From Symbiotaphrina buchneri (Eukaryota > Ascomycota > Symbiotaphrinales > Symbiotaphrinaceae): a stretch of DNA of 64,000 nucleotides. The DNA is taken from NCBI GenBank assembly GCA_001599915.1, contig BCIG01000009.1, positions 372,001-436,000 of the forward strand, read 5' to 3'. Each line of letters opens with the position of its first letter. Position 1 is the first letter of the stretch. The notes beneath the pieces are model-generated. The model was given only the letters and a program-made list of their open reading frames with translations, was not told where the DNA came from and did no database searches. The translations under genes and the position numbers were made by a program. Positions 48,279 through 57,882 of this stretch are shown here, piece after piece.

Positions 48279-48463
48279 TAATGTCTAGTAAGCAGTTGGT
48301 AATGTAGTTTAATAATGTATGATGAATACTTGATGGTAGCATTCATATTTGTAACCAGTGGTATTTGGTATCAGGGTCTGAACTACCATATCTAGTCAAG
48401 TCTCTTGGCGGTCAAGCTTAAAAGGTTGAAATACCATACCACACCATACCAACGGCAAGCCTG

Positions 48464-49278
48464 GACAAGCCTGCGCCGGTACGGTTACTTTATCTTTCAT
48501 GGTAATATGGCAGTTTAATTGCAAGCCTGAAGAGGAGACACAACTACAAATCAACAGTCTGGCCAGAATCAGCAATATACTACAACCTACCGCCGCTACT
48601 GCCGCTACCGGTCCTACCCTTCACAATATTTCACTCCACATTTTCCATTGCTCTACTGCCGCTCTAGAGAACGGATCCATGAGCTCTTGACCGATATTGT
48701 TAAAACATGTCATCCTGATTCTGGAAAAACAATCTAACGACATGACTACCGCCAAGAGAACTGTCAGTTCTGCACACGAGCCAGGGTTATCTCATCGCGG
48801 GGCGGAAGAAGCGCGAGCACTGCTATGGCCTTGGGAGGAAAACCAGCTGGAAGATAAGAAGATCTTCGACTAGTAGTCCCCAACGAACCAGCCTTCTAAT
48901 GTGGTATTGCCAAGTATGCAAACTGGGCCCCGAGTGCGGCTGGATATGTGAAATATAAGCATGGGAGCTTTCAGCATGCCTTAAGCCACGTCAGCCATCA
49001 TGAGGTAGCCTCTGCTGCAGTTTGGACCAATACAGGTTCTTCCGTATGAAGTTTCTCCTTTCCATCTCCGCTGCGCTCGGAGACTCATCTGTACAGGTTG
49101 ACTTCGAGAAGCATGGCCGCATGATACATGCTGGAAATAGATGACTTCCAGGATGCCCACGATGCCGACGCCCTGGCCACCCTTATCCCTGCTGGCCACC
49201 TCCGCGGATGTTGTTCGCGTAGGGGAGATATAGACACAGTCGAAGCGCGGACTTGTAAATCACGGCGACGGAGACATG
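48464..49278. other. Intergenic between repeat island and BUD20
   Basis: About 0.8 kb of ordinary base composition. It lies 3' of BUD20. The right edge of the AT-rich island is abrupt at about 48.46 kb. No supported gene. Confidence 0.45.
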
Positions 49279-49715
49279 TTACTGTTGCATCTCGTGTGTC
49301 TGTGAAGCGGACGATGTCGACTGCAGACCACTATCCACTCCCAAGCCTATGGCAGCCTCGGCCTCTTTTTGTGAATATGGCTTTTCCTTCAGAAGCCGTA
49401 CCCTTCACCTCGAAACCATCAGTGAAACCAATCCAATATATCGAGATCGGTTCAGCACTATGCCGAAAACTAACCTCCGTTTGTGATTCTTGCCTTTCCT
49501 GTGATGGAGCAGACTGCTCTCCTCCTGGAACCACTTCGCGCATTCGATGCAGTACCACTGGCCAAGGCTGGGAAGATCCTCTGCTGCTTTAGCCGCCTTG
49601 TGTTGGGCTAGATGCTTCGAGGAACGCAGGTCTGCGTGAACCTGATCGATGTCCCTACTGAATGTTAAGATCGTATCCACTATGAGGCAATTGAGTAGGA
49701 GAACGCTCGTGCCAT
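49279..49715 (-). CDS. BUD20: BUD20-like C2H2 zinc-finger pre-60S shuttling factor
   Basis: Small nuclear export adaptor for the large ribosomal subunit precursor. The minus strand reads RDIDQVHADLRSSKHLAQHK, AAKAAEDLPSLGQWYCIECA and KWFQEESSLLHHRKGKNHKR, a single C2H2 finger of the U1/Bud20 type. An intron near 49.45-49.39 kb (GTTAGT ... GTGAAG) joins it to RVRLLKEKPYSQKEAEAAIG and LGVDSG, the standard Bud20 C-terminal motif, ending ETHEMQQ-like at 49279. The start is unsure. ATG 49715 with a 48-nt intron (weak GTTCTC donor, CTTAAC branch, TTCAG) gives MARA/RDIDQ; the usual basic N terminus is longer, so another upstream exon is possible. Confidence 0.85.
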
Positions 49716-51683
49716 CCGCATGCCATCGTCTCTGAGACGAAAGCAACGATGGCAAGGGAGCACAAACCGGAGGGAAGCCCCCAGATCAAAAAGTAGAGGC
49801 TACCATGTGCTCTTGACTATTAACAGGAAAAGGAAGACAGTAAATTCAAACTGTGCAAATGCAGAGCAAAGCGAGAGCAGCATATGCGCTCAAGTATAGG
49901 ATCATTGACGCACCTAGTCCGACGTTTGGTCTTTGATCGGCGAATGGAGCCCATCTCTCTATCTCCCCAGGCTTCCTTTTAAGACCGCTTCAACTGATGA
50001 GACGGAGTGGGAGTAAGTAGAGGAATGGTAAGAACTCCTTAGCTCTGGAGTCTGCCAGATGCGGCGGCGTGGATTATGCAAGTCGAAGTACGGTACCCTT
50101 TCTTTTTTTTTCTTGGTGAGAATGCTGATGATGCCTCCGCCCGCAACATTGTTTTTGCGGCCGTCGTCCGCGGTACTCCACATGCCATTTTGTTCCAAAG
50201 GCTCTGGCCAAAATACCCGGCCGGTATGGTAATAACCGTGCTTCTGTAAGGTACGAAGGTACTTTTGTACTACACTTTCGCTTCTTCCCAAGCCTCGGCC
50301 CTTCTCATCTTTTCATCTTTTCATCTTATCGACGCGGGAAAACTTGTGACGGTGCCCGAGATTAATCCGACTATAAGGTAGGTTCGTCCCTTAACGGCTT
50401 GATGCGGTTTGTGCTTTAATCTTTTTTGTCATGTGAGGTTATCAGATGAGTAAGGTATCGCAGTGGGTCTGCAAAGGCTTGCAATAATGGTTGTGCTTCT
50501 GTCACATTGCCGTCAATAATAGACATCGAAGCGGACAGACTTGACCCGTGAGCGATGCAAGATCAGTCTGAACTTGATCGTATCCAGGGTAACTTCTGGA
50601 AGTAGCCGTCTGTGGACTCCGTATCATAACTCTGGAAGTGACGTTCTCTCTAACGTTTACCCTTACCGAGGTTTTTGTACGAGAACGAAGTACCTTATGC
50701 TTTTTGCTTCAGAATAAATAAGCCGGCGGTAATTGGTTGCCGTGGGAAAGCGGGCACTTCTTCTAGGTTAAGACTTTAAGCTAGCAGTGAGCAAAAGAGA
50801 GGCTAAGTACTTCCCTGACACTTACAGGCTTGCCGGGTCTTTGCAGAGCCGGGAATTACGGCCAGGCCAGGCCTGCGCAAAAAATTGTTTCCATTCGTCC
50901 TTTTCCAGGGTGCCCAGCTGGGTATGGGTACAAACGATGCGTGGAGATCATGTTGTTTTGAGCCCTACGAGTCGACTGGAGTGATAATAGCAATTGTGTT
51001 TAGGCATATTGCATCGGCATGGGATCACATATACAGTGTTAGAAACTTGCAGGTGCAGTAATGGTCATGAAGCTGTGCTTGGTTCCTTCATCCTTCTTGC
51101 CAGACGTTATGCGTTATTGCTGGACAAGCTGGAGTCGGAATGACGAACGACAACAGTGCCAGGTAGCTGATCCGACCAATGGCAGAGGCGGGAAAAGCGA
51201 TCATCCCCGACAGAGAAGAACCGAGAAAGGCTCACGTCACGGCTCGCTCGGCTCGCAGCTTGTTAATCGATGGGCAAGGCAGGGTGGCATGGAAGTACCC
51301 TGTGTCGAAATACTGGTGGCAACGGTACTTCTTCGTTACCCTCTTCCCTGAGAACTGCACATAACGAGACCGGAACAGATAGAGATACCTTAGGGTAGAC
51401 TGCGAGGCGCCTGTGCTTTTTGTACTGTACCTAGGTAAAGAGGCCCGCCAAGCAGCACTAAATACTCTATCTCCCTCCCCTTCCCCGAAAAGCTCTCTCT
51501 CCACCTTCTTCTCTCTGTCCTGTTCCATCATCGTCCTTTTTCTGTCCTCACTCTGCGAGCCTCACTGCAACATTCACCAGTCTCTCCTGCCCCTCCCCTC
51601 CGATTGGCAGCTCCCGCGTGTTGTAGCCCTGACTGCACGAGGGCCTACTTTGCTTCATCCTATTGCCGGGTCTCGCTGCCAAG
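49716..51683. other. Intergenic, BUD20 / aconitase divergent spacer
   Basis: About 2 kb without a supported gene. A short poly-T-rich stretch lies near 50.1 kb and GGTACC-like motifs lie near 50.25 and 51.43 kb. A long pyrimidine-rich leader (about 51.47-51.65 kb) precedes the aconitase ATG. Open frames here have no family features. Confidence 0.5.
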
Positions 51684-54600
51684 ATGATCTCCGCAAGGCA
51701 AATGGCCCGCGTGGGCAAACTGGTAAGTGTTTTAGAGAACCGCTCCCGGTTCTCCAAGCCATCGTCCTGGCTGTGCTCTTTCGGCTGGCTAATTTTGCAT
51801 GATCGCAGGTCCCTAGTTTCCGCCCCGTAAGTTTTCTCTTGCATCTGCCCTGATGCGGTTCACCTAGATGCGGCCTCGAACGGGATGCATCTTCCGGCGT
51901 TGTGATAATCTCGCTCTGACCTTCATGGGTATCAGGTCTCGCGGACGCGGACTTTGGCCACAGTGACGGACTCACCTCTGGATAAGAAGGTGGAGATGAC
52001 GAACTGGGAAAAGGTATGTCCACGTCTGTATCCTCTGCAGGGCGGGGCTTCTTCCCAACCACTGGTGTTATTTGCCGCTTGCTTACATCCCGATCCCCAG
52101 GGACATTATATCAACTACAAGTAAGTCGTTTGTTCGGCAAGCCCACACGCCCCGCCTTTCCTGCATTGTATTTTTCAGGAAACGGCGCGGCTTGCCATCC
52201 CCATCGATGCTAAATAGGCTCGCTTCATAGGAAAATGTCGGAAAACCTTTCCAGCGTTAGATCTCGCCTTAACAGGCCCCTCACATACGCCGAGAAGATA
52301 CTGTATTCCCACTTGGACGATCCTCATGGCCAGGATATCGAGCGCGGCAAGTCTTACTTGAAGTTACGGCCCGACCGTGTCGCTTGCCAGGATGCGACCG
52401 CCCAGATGGCCATTCTGCAGTTCATGTCTGCTGGCATGCCATCTGTTGCCACTCCCACCACAGTTCACTGCGACCATTTGATCGAGGCGCAGGTTGGGGG
52501 GGAAAAGGATCTTGCTCGGGCACAAGAAATCAACAAGGAGGTGTACGATTTCCTTTCCAGCGCTTGTGCCAAGTACAACATTGGGTTTTGGCGACCCGGA
52601 TCTGGGATCATCCATCAGATTGTTCTCGAGAATTATGCGTTCCCTGGTGGCTTGATGATTGGCACCGACTCTCACACGCCCAATGCCGGAGGTCTTGGAA
52701 TGTGCGCCATTGGTGTCGGAGGCGCCGACGCGGTCGATGTCATGGCAAATCTGCCTTGGGAACTTAAGGCTCCTAAGGTCATTGGCGTGCGACTGACAGG
52801 AGAGTTATCCGGTTGGACGGCTCCCAAGGGTAAGTCATGAGTCACAAATCCGCCAATAAAACAGGCCAACACTGCTGACCGTCTTTACTAGATATCATCC
52901 TCAAGGTTGCCGGAATTCTCACCGTGAAAGGTGGCACAGGTGCCATCATCGAATATCACGGTCCCGGTGTGACTTCCCTGTCATCTACCGGTATGGGCAC
53001 AATCTGCAACATGGGTGCTGAAATTGGTGCCACTACTTCGGTGTTCCCCTTCAACGACAGCATGTACAAATACCTGGAAGCCACAAAACGTAAGGATATC
53101 GGCGATTTTGCTCGCGCCTACGCTAGTGAGCTACGGGAGGACTCTGGCGCAGAGTACGATGAGCTTATTGAGATCAACCTGTCGGAGCTAGAGCCCCACA
53201 TCAACGGTCCTTTCACTCCAGATTTGGCCACTCCTATCTCGAAATTCAAGGAAGCGGTGGACGAGAACAAGTGGCCCGAGGAACTTAAAGTCGGTTTGAT
53301 CGGTTCTTGCACAAACTCGTCCTATGAAGATATGTCCAGAGCCGCTTCCATTGCCCGGGACGCTCTGAACCATGGCGTCAAGGCGAAGTCTCTCTTTACT
53401 GTCACACCCGGGTCTGAACAGATTCGGGCTACCATCGAGCGGGATGGCCAACTCAAGACTCTTGAGGAATTTGGCGGTGTCATCCTCGCAAACGCCTGTG
53501 GGTATGTAGATTCTTCTTTTATTTCACTTTCCCCTTTCTTTTCCATTACTTGCCCCTCACTCCTTCAAATTCAACATCCGCAGCAGCGCGGGCGTCTTTA
53601 GCAGTTCCCGAGTGGCCCGTAGTCAAAAGTACTTTTGAATGTGTGTGCCTACCTTGGTCACTCTAGGCGTCCCTGCCTCTGGATGTCTCTACCTCTTGGA
53701 TGTTCCTACCTCTGGACGTCCCTGCCTCTGGACGTCCCCACCTCTGGATGTTCCTACCTCTAGGACGTCCCTGCCTCTGGATGTCCCCACCTCTGGACGT
53801 CCCTACCTCTAGGACGTCCCTACCTCTTGGACGTGCCTGCCTCAGGATGTCCCTACCTCTTGGACTGGGCTTGGGGGACTTCAAAAATGGCGACACTCGA
53901 GTCTTTTGACTCCTCTTCATTCCGCCGCCAGTCATACCTACCGCAGCAATTCGAAATCATCCTACCCGCACTGCTGAAAGTACTTCGAAGACGGTTACGC
54001 GGTGTGATCCACGCCGCTCAAAATGGTGTCAACTATCATCCAACTCGTCCTTTTGTACACCTGGAATTGCCTCTTAACCGCACCCGCCCAACATCCTATC
54101 TTCGCATATGTGCTTTCAAGCAATGCAACCCTGGATGAATTGGCTCTTCTGGCATGCTTCTCTTTCGCTCCTGGCCTATTCGAGCTCTTCAATTCGACCA
54201 CCCCCCCGACGACGGCCTTCTTTAAGGCTCTACCCACGGACACAGTGAAGCGATGGGGTATCTACCTTCTCGTCCTAGAGAAGCCGGGTTCTAAGCCCCA
54301 GATCTATATCGGCTCTGGTACCAATCGTCTCTATGGTGTTCCTGCACGTCTTCGACAATACGATGGTCCGCCTAGCATCAGCCTCCCTAATTACGTGAAG
54401 AGGGCTCTGGACGATGGCTACACCATTGTTCATAAAGGACTGATTTGCTGGCTGCCCATCCCTACCCCTGCACTACAACCCAAACTGCGCACCCTAGTCG
54501 TCGCGATGGAGGCTGCTCTTTCTTTCGCCTTCTGGGCAATGCGGAAAACCAAGAGGAACTATGGGATGCCACATATGGCCCCTGGAATATCGAGGACCTC

Positions 54601-56493
54601 GATTACGACGGGTTGTGTTCCCACTCTGCTTTGTCTGAATCGGTTCCGGGGGATCATGGCTTGACTCCAGACGAGCTTGAAGCCCAAGCCGTTGTCCTCA
54701 AGGAAAGACGTGCCGCCCAGCAGGCTGCAATCAACACCCGGTGGCAGGCAAAAATGATGTTGGCGGAGAACGTTGAGGTCTACAGGGCCAACAATCGCAA
54801 GAAGTCCCTGGCCGACCGCCGTCGTCACCCGGATAGGGTCAAGGCCTCTCACAAGAACAGCCTAGCCAAGGCTGTGGCCCAAAAGAAGTATTACTGCGAG
54901 GTGTGCGATCTTGCCTGTGCTAAGAAGAATGGATTGGAAAAACACCTATTGTCGAAGCGCCACCTTACCAATGTTGCTCGCAGTAACGGTTACAGACCCA
55001 ACTACTGCGAGATCTGCGATCTAGGCTTCCGCAAGAAGGGAGACTTCAACAGACACAACCTGACGAAGCATCACCTTGACAATGTTGCTCGCAGTAACGG
55101 CCTAGAGGTGGCCAAAAGATCCTACCACTGCCAGGTCTGCGATTATGTCGTCCTCAAGAAGAGCGATTTCACCAAACACCAATTGACGAAGCGTCACCTT
55201 GCCAAAGCTGCCGAAGCCACCGAAGCTGCTGCGGTGGTGTCGAGCTCCTAGCCCGACCCCCTGCCTCTAGACTAATTTTGGACCATCTCTTAGCTCTTTG
55301 CTCCAACTCTTTCGACGTCCTCGATATCGATCATTTTTCTTTCTATTGCTTCAAAGTACTTTACTAACACATCCCTCAGTCCGTGCATAGGCCAGTGGAC
55401 AAGGCAAGACGTTAAAAAGGGAGAACCGAACTCGATTATATCGTCATACAACCGGAACTTCACCGGCCGCAACGACGCGAATCCAGCCACGCATGCTTTC
55501 GTGACTTCCCCTGATCTTGTCGTCGCATTGACTACCGCCGGGACGCTGAAGTTCAATCCACTCACCGACACGCTGAAAGACAAAGATGGAAAGGACTTCA
55601 AACTGGCTCCGCCTACCGGAGAGGGATTGCCTGCCCGCGGTTATGATCCGGGACGTGACACCTACCAGGCGCCCCCTGAGGACCGATCGTCCGTATCTGT
55701 GGCTGTGTCGCCCACGAGTGACCGTCTGCAAGTGCTAGAGCCTTTCAAGCCGTGGGATGGCAAGGATGCGCTGGACATGCCTATTCTGATCAAGTGCAAG
55801 GGGAAAACGACGACGGATCACATCTCTAGTAAGTTAATAATTGTTCGTAATGAGTCCTTTCGCTGACTTGAGTCTCTCACTACAGTGGCCGGCCCTTGGC
55901 TCAAATATCGTGGTCACTTGGACAACATCTCCAACAATATGCTTATTGGCGCAATCAACGCCGAGAACGGAGAGGCGAACAAGGTGAAGAATTTCATGAC
56001 CGGCGAGTATGACGCTGTTCCGGCAACGGCTAGAGACTACAAGAAGAACGGAGTGAAGTGGGTGGTTGTCGGAGATTGGAACTATGGTGAAGGCAGCTCT
56101 CGTGAACATGCTGCTTTGGAGCCAAGGCATCTTGGAGGCCTGGCTATCATCACCAGAAGCTTTGCCCGTATTGTGAGTCGAAAACCCTATACCGCCTTGA
56201 TGTTGAATCTTGATTCTGACGGTGAATAGCACGAAACCAATCTGAAAAAGCAAGGCATGTTGCCATTAACATTCACCGATCCTGCCGACTATGACAAGAT
56301 CAACCCGGATGACAAGCTTGATCTGTTGTGCACCGAGTTGGCGGTTGGCAAACCAATCACTCTCCGTGTCCACCCTAAGAACGGAGAGCCTTGGGAGACT
56401 AAGCTATCTCACACCTTCAATGAAGGGCAAATCCAATGGTTCAAGGAAGGAAGTGCATTAAACACGATGGCCAAGGCACACAAATCGGCTTAA
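51684..56493 (+). CDS. ACO1: Aconitate hydratase, mitochondrial, with a 1.9-kb gene-bearing intron
   Basis: TCA-cycle enzyme converting citrate to isocitrate with a [4Fe-4S] cluster. Short exons give [39 protein letters not shown] (targeting peptide and start of the mature part) and [21 protein letters not shown]. Then come the large catalytic exons: [43 protein letters not shown] (first cluster cysteine) and GVILANACG, the second cluster cysteine. After the long intron the frame continues [15 protein letters not shown] (third cysteine) with [15 protein letters not shown], then [19 protein letters not shown] and a C terminus ending AKAHKSA. About 780 residues, all catalytic motifs intact. The intron at 53502-55379 must be removed for function. 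Confidence 0.96.
53661..53874 (+). repeat. Minisatellite, 16-17 bp unit, about 13 copies
   Basis: Imperfect tandem units of the type CTCTGGACGTCCCTAC with CTCTTGGATG and CTCTAGGACG variants, in the aconitase intron immediately upstream of the nuclease-like gene. The unit length alternates between 16 and 17 bp, so no reading frame is kept. Base composition is richer in GC than the intron ends. Confidence 0.92.
53887..55251 (+). pseudogene. GIY-YIG nuclease with three C2H2 zinc fingers, nested in the aconitase intron, frame-shifted
   Basis: From ATG 53887: [20 protein letters not shown], then [19 protein letters not shown]. After a change of frame near 54.11 kb comes [20 protein letters not shown] and WGIYLLVLE...[10 protein letters not shown], the GIY and YIG motifs 13 residues apart. 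These are followed by ARLRQYD (the motif arginine) and [14 protein letters not shown] (candidate catalytic Glu). After a second frame change near 54.57 kb come [18 protein letters not shown], a basic helical linker, and three fingers with C-x2-C-x12-H-x5-H, the first two followed by the same linker NVARSNG. Stop TAG at 55249. Same strand as aconitase. I recall related GIY-YIG/C2H2 proteins in other ascomycetes as unnamed families; a homing or mobile role is inference. The two frame changes could be decay or sequencing errors. Confidence 0.8.
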
Positions 56494-57882
56494 ATTATAG
56501 AGGGCAGGTGCCTAGTATGGTTAGCTGAAGAATTCATCAAGTTTCTCATGCGCGGGCAGGGTTATTTCTGGGCCAGACGGCGTGAACGATATCCCCCAAA
56601 TGCCGGCACAGAAAGGGTGGTGAATTGGGCCGGCGGAGATGCCTGCATTCGGGCAGTTCTCTAAGCACGGTTGATAGCAGTCGAGCGGTCTTCTTTTTGT
56701 AAAATAAGCCGTCTATATCTCTTAACAGGTGTCTTGTGAGTTTCCATGCCATTATTGTTAATTCGTCCAGTGCACAGACCCACCAAGGTCATGGTCGATG
56801 AATGGAGGGTCTTCTGCGTCAAGAAGATGGATATCGAGAGCGCCACACTCAATCTGAGTGCAGCTCGAGATTTCAACTAATCTCTGAAAGTGAAGGTGGA
56901 TCTCACCATAACCCCTGATCGTGGAAATCTTGCGAAATTGTTACATTGTAACCCAGTGACAAGTTGGGCAGGGCATCAAGATGACAACGACAGATCTGCC
57001 TGGTGAATTGGGAGGATCTGAGAATATGCCCCTTCCTATTCATAGTTTACGTATCATAGTCTATCATTAACCACAATGACATACATCTAAACCCTAGGTG
57101 TGATCAGATCTTACACTGTTAATTACCCGTGACAAGTTGGACACGGCAGCAAGATGACAGGGATCAATCTACATCATGAATCGGATACCCCGATCCTTCC
57201 TTGGGTATATTCACAGTAGGAGGCATTGTATTACGAATATTACCTAGATGAGATCTAAAGACAGGTGTGATCAGATCTGAAGTACATGATCGTTCGTCAG
57301 TGACAAGTTTGGTCATGGCATCAAGATAACAAGATCAATCTACAGGGTGAATCAGAGTTCCCAGAATCTCGTTGGGCCTATTTACAGTGGAATTATCTGT
57401 AATTATTATCATTGATTTACAATGACATCCAAGTACAAGTGTGTTTAGAGGCCTACACCAGCTAACCAAAATCGTCAAGGCAGGTTAACTACCTACCTAC
57501 AGGTAGATTACTACCTGAAGGTAAGGTGCCTTAGGGGTGGGCATGGTGGTGTAGCGCGTGTAGAATAACTGGCACCCGTTTCTCCTGCGGTGCGCCGCGC
57601 TGTACTCCGTACTTGACAACAAATCCCAACTTCGCACTGCAACGCCCCTGCAGCCACGAGGACCCGCCGACTAGCTTGCCTCAATGCCGGATCTGCTCGC
57701 TGTTCCATCCCTATTTTTGATCGATTGTTTGAAACAGGAGATCCCCGGTGCGAATTCGGCTACATGCCTGGCGAGCCCGCGACGTTAATAATCAGCAGGG
57801 CCTTCAAGGCTCAATTCGCAGATCAAATTTCCTTTCCCGTACAAAAGCACAGGAAACGTGCGCCGAGGCTACGTCGTCTCTG
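56494..57882. other. Intergenic aconitase / RBD2, with a ~172-bp triplicate repeat
   Basis: 1.39 kb. The first 450 bp hold the aconitase 3' UTR. A diverged tandem triplication follows (own entry), then GGTACC-like motifs (CTACCTACCTACAGGTAG near 57.49 kb) and the RBD2 leader. No other gene is supported. Confidence 0.55.
56956..57470 (+). repeat. Three diverged tandem copies of a ~172-bp unit
   Basis: Each unit begins GTGACAAGTT at 56956, 57129 and 57300 (spacing 173 and 171 bp), followed by GGCA(T/G)CAAGAT(G/A)ACA, a GATC-containing stretch, a CTATTCA/TATTCA/CTATTTA block and, at the end, GTGTGATCAGATCT in units one and two. Copies are clearly related but much diverged. Confidence 0.85.

Larger units (their letters stand above)
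42286..48463. mobile_element. Copy B of the inverted-end repeat (DNA-transposon/MITE-like), split by a nested copia element
   Basis: The left end begins CAGGCTTGCTGTTGGTATGG at 42286, and the right end finishes with CCATACCAACGGCAAGCCTG at 48463. The outer ~180-190 bp (42286 to about 42475, and 48285-48463) are inverted repeats of each other, including CCTTTTAAGCTTG(C/A)C and the TATGG run. Taking out the LTR element at 43014-48278 leaves about 0.9 kb. No transposase is visible, so it would be non-autonomous. A target duplication at its own ends is not clear. Long inverted ends suggest a plain DNA transposon, but this is inference. Confidence 0.6.
53502..55379 (+). other. ACO1: 1,878-bp spliceosomal intron of aconitase containing an inserted gene
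   Basis: GTATGT donor right after GCCTGTGG and CCCTCAG acceptor before TCCGTGC, restoring NACG/PCIGQW. A perfect TACTAAC branch site lies at 55362-55368. The other introns of this gene are under about 150 nt. A 10-bp palindrome, AAAGTACTTT, occurs at 53626-53635 and again at 55353-55362; without the sequence between them the intron would be about 150 nt. A possible internal acceptor (CCGCAG at 53578-53583) does not lead to aconitase sequence. Confidence 0.88.

Noticed and set aside
49959-50291. 110-residue minus-strand open frame upstream of aconitase
   Set aside because: No family motif, low-complexity lysine run, no introns or neighbours that support it.
53578-53583. CCGCAG as the real acceptor of the aconitase intron
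   Set aside because: The sequence after it does not encode PCIGQW. Only the acceptor at 55379 restores aconitase.
54023-54100. ATG at 54023 as an independent start with a signal peptide-like N terminus
   Set aside because: The upstream frame from 53887 carries sequence that continues naturally into this protein after a frame change. The hydrophobic stretch is a shadow of that frame.
56956-57470. CRISPR-like array
   Set aside because: The units are long, diverged tandem copies without short identical repeats or unique spacers, in a eukaryotic genome.
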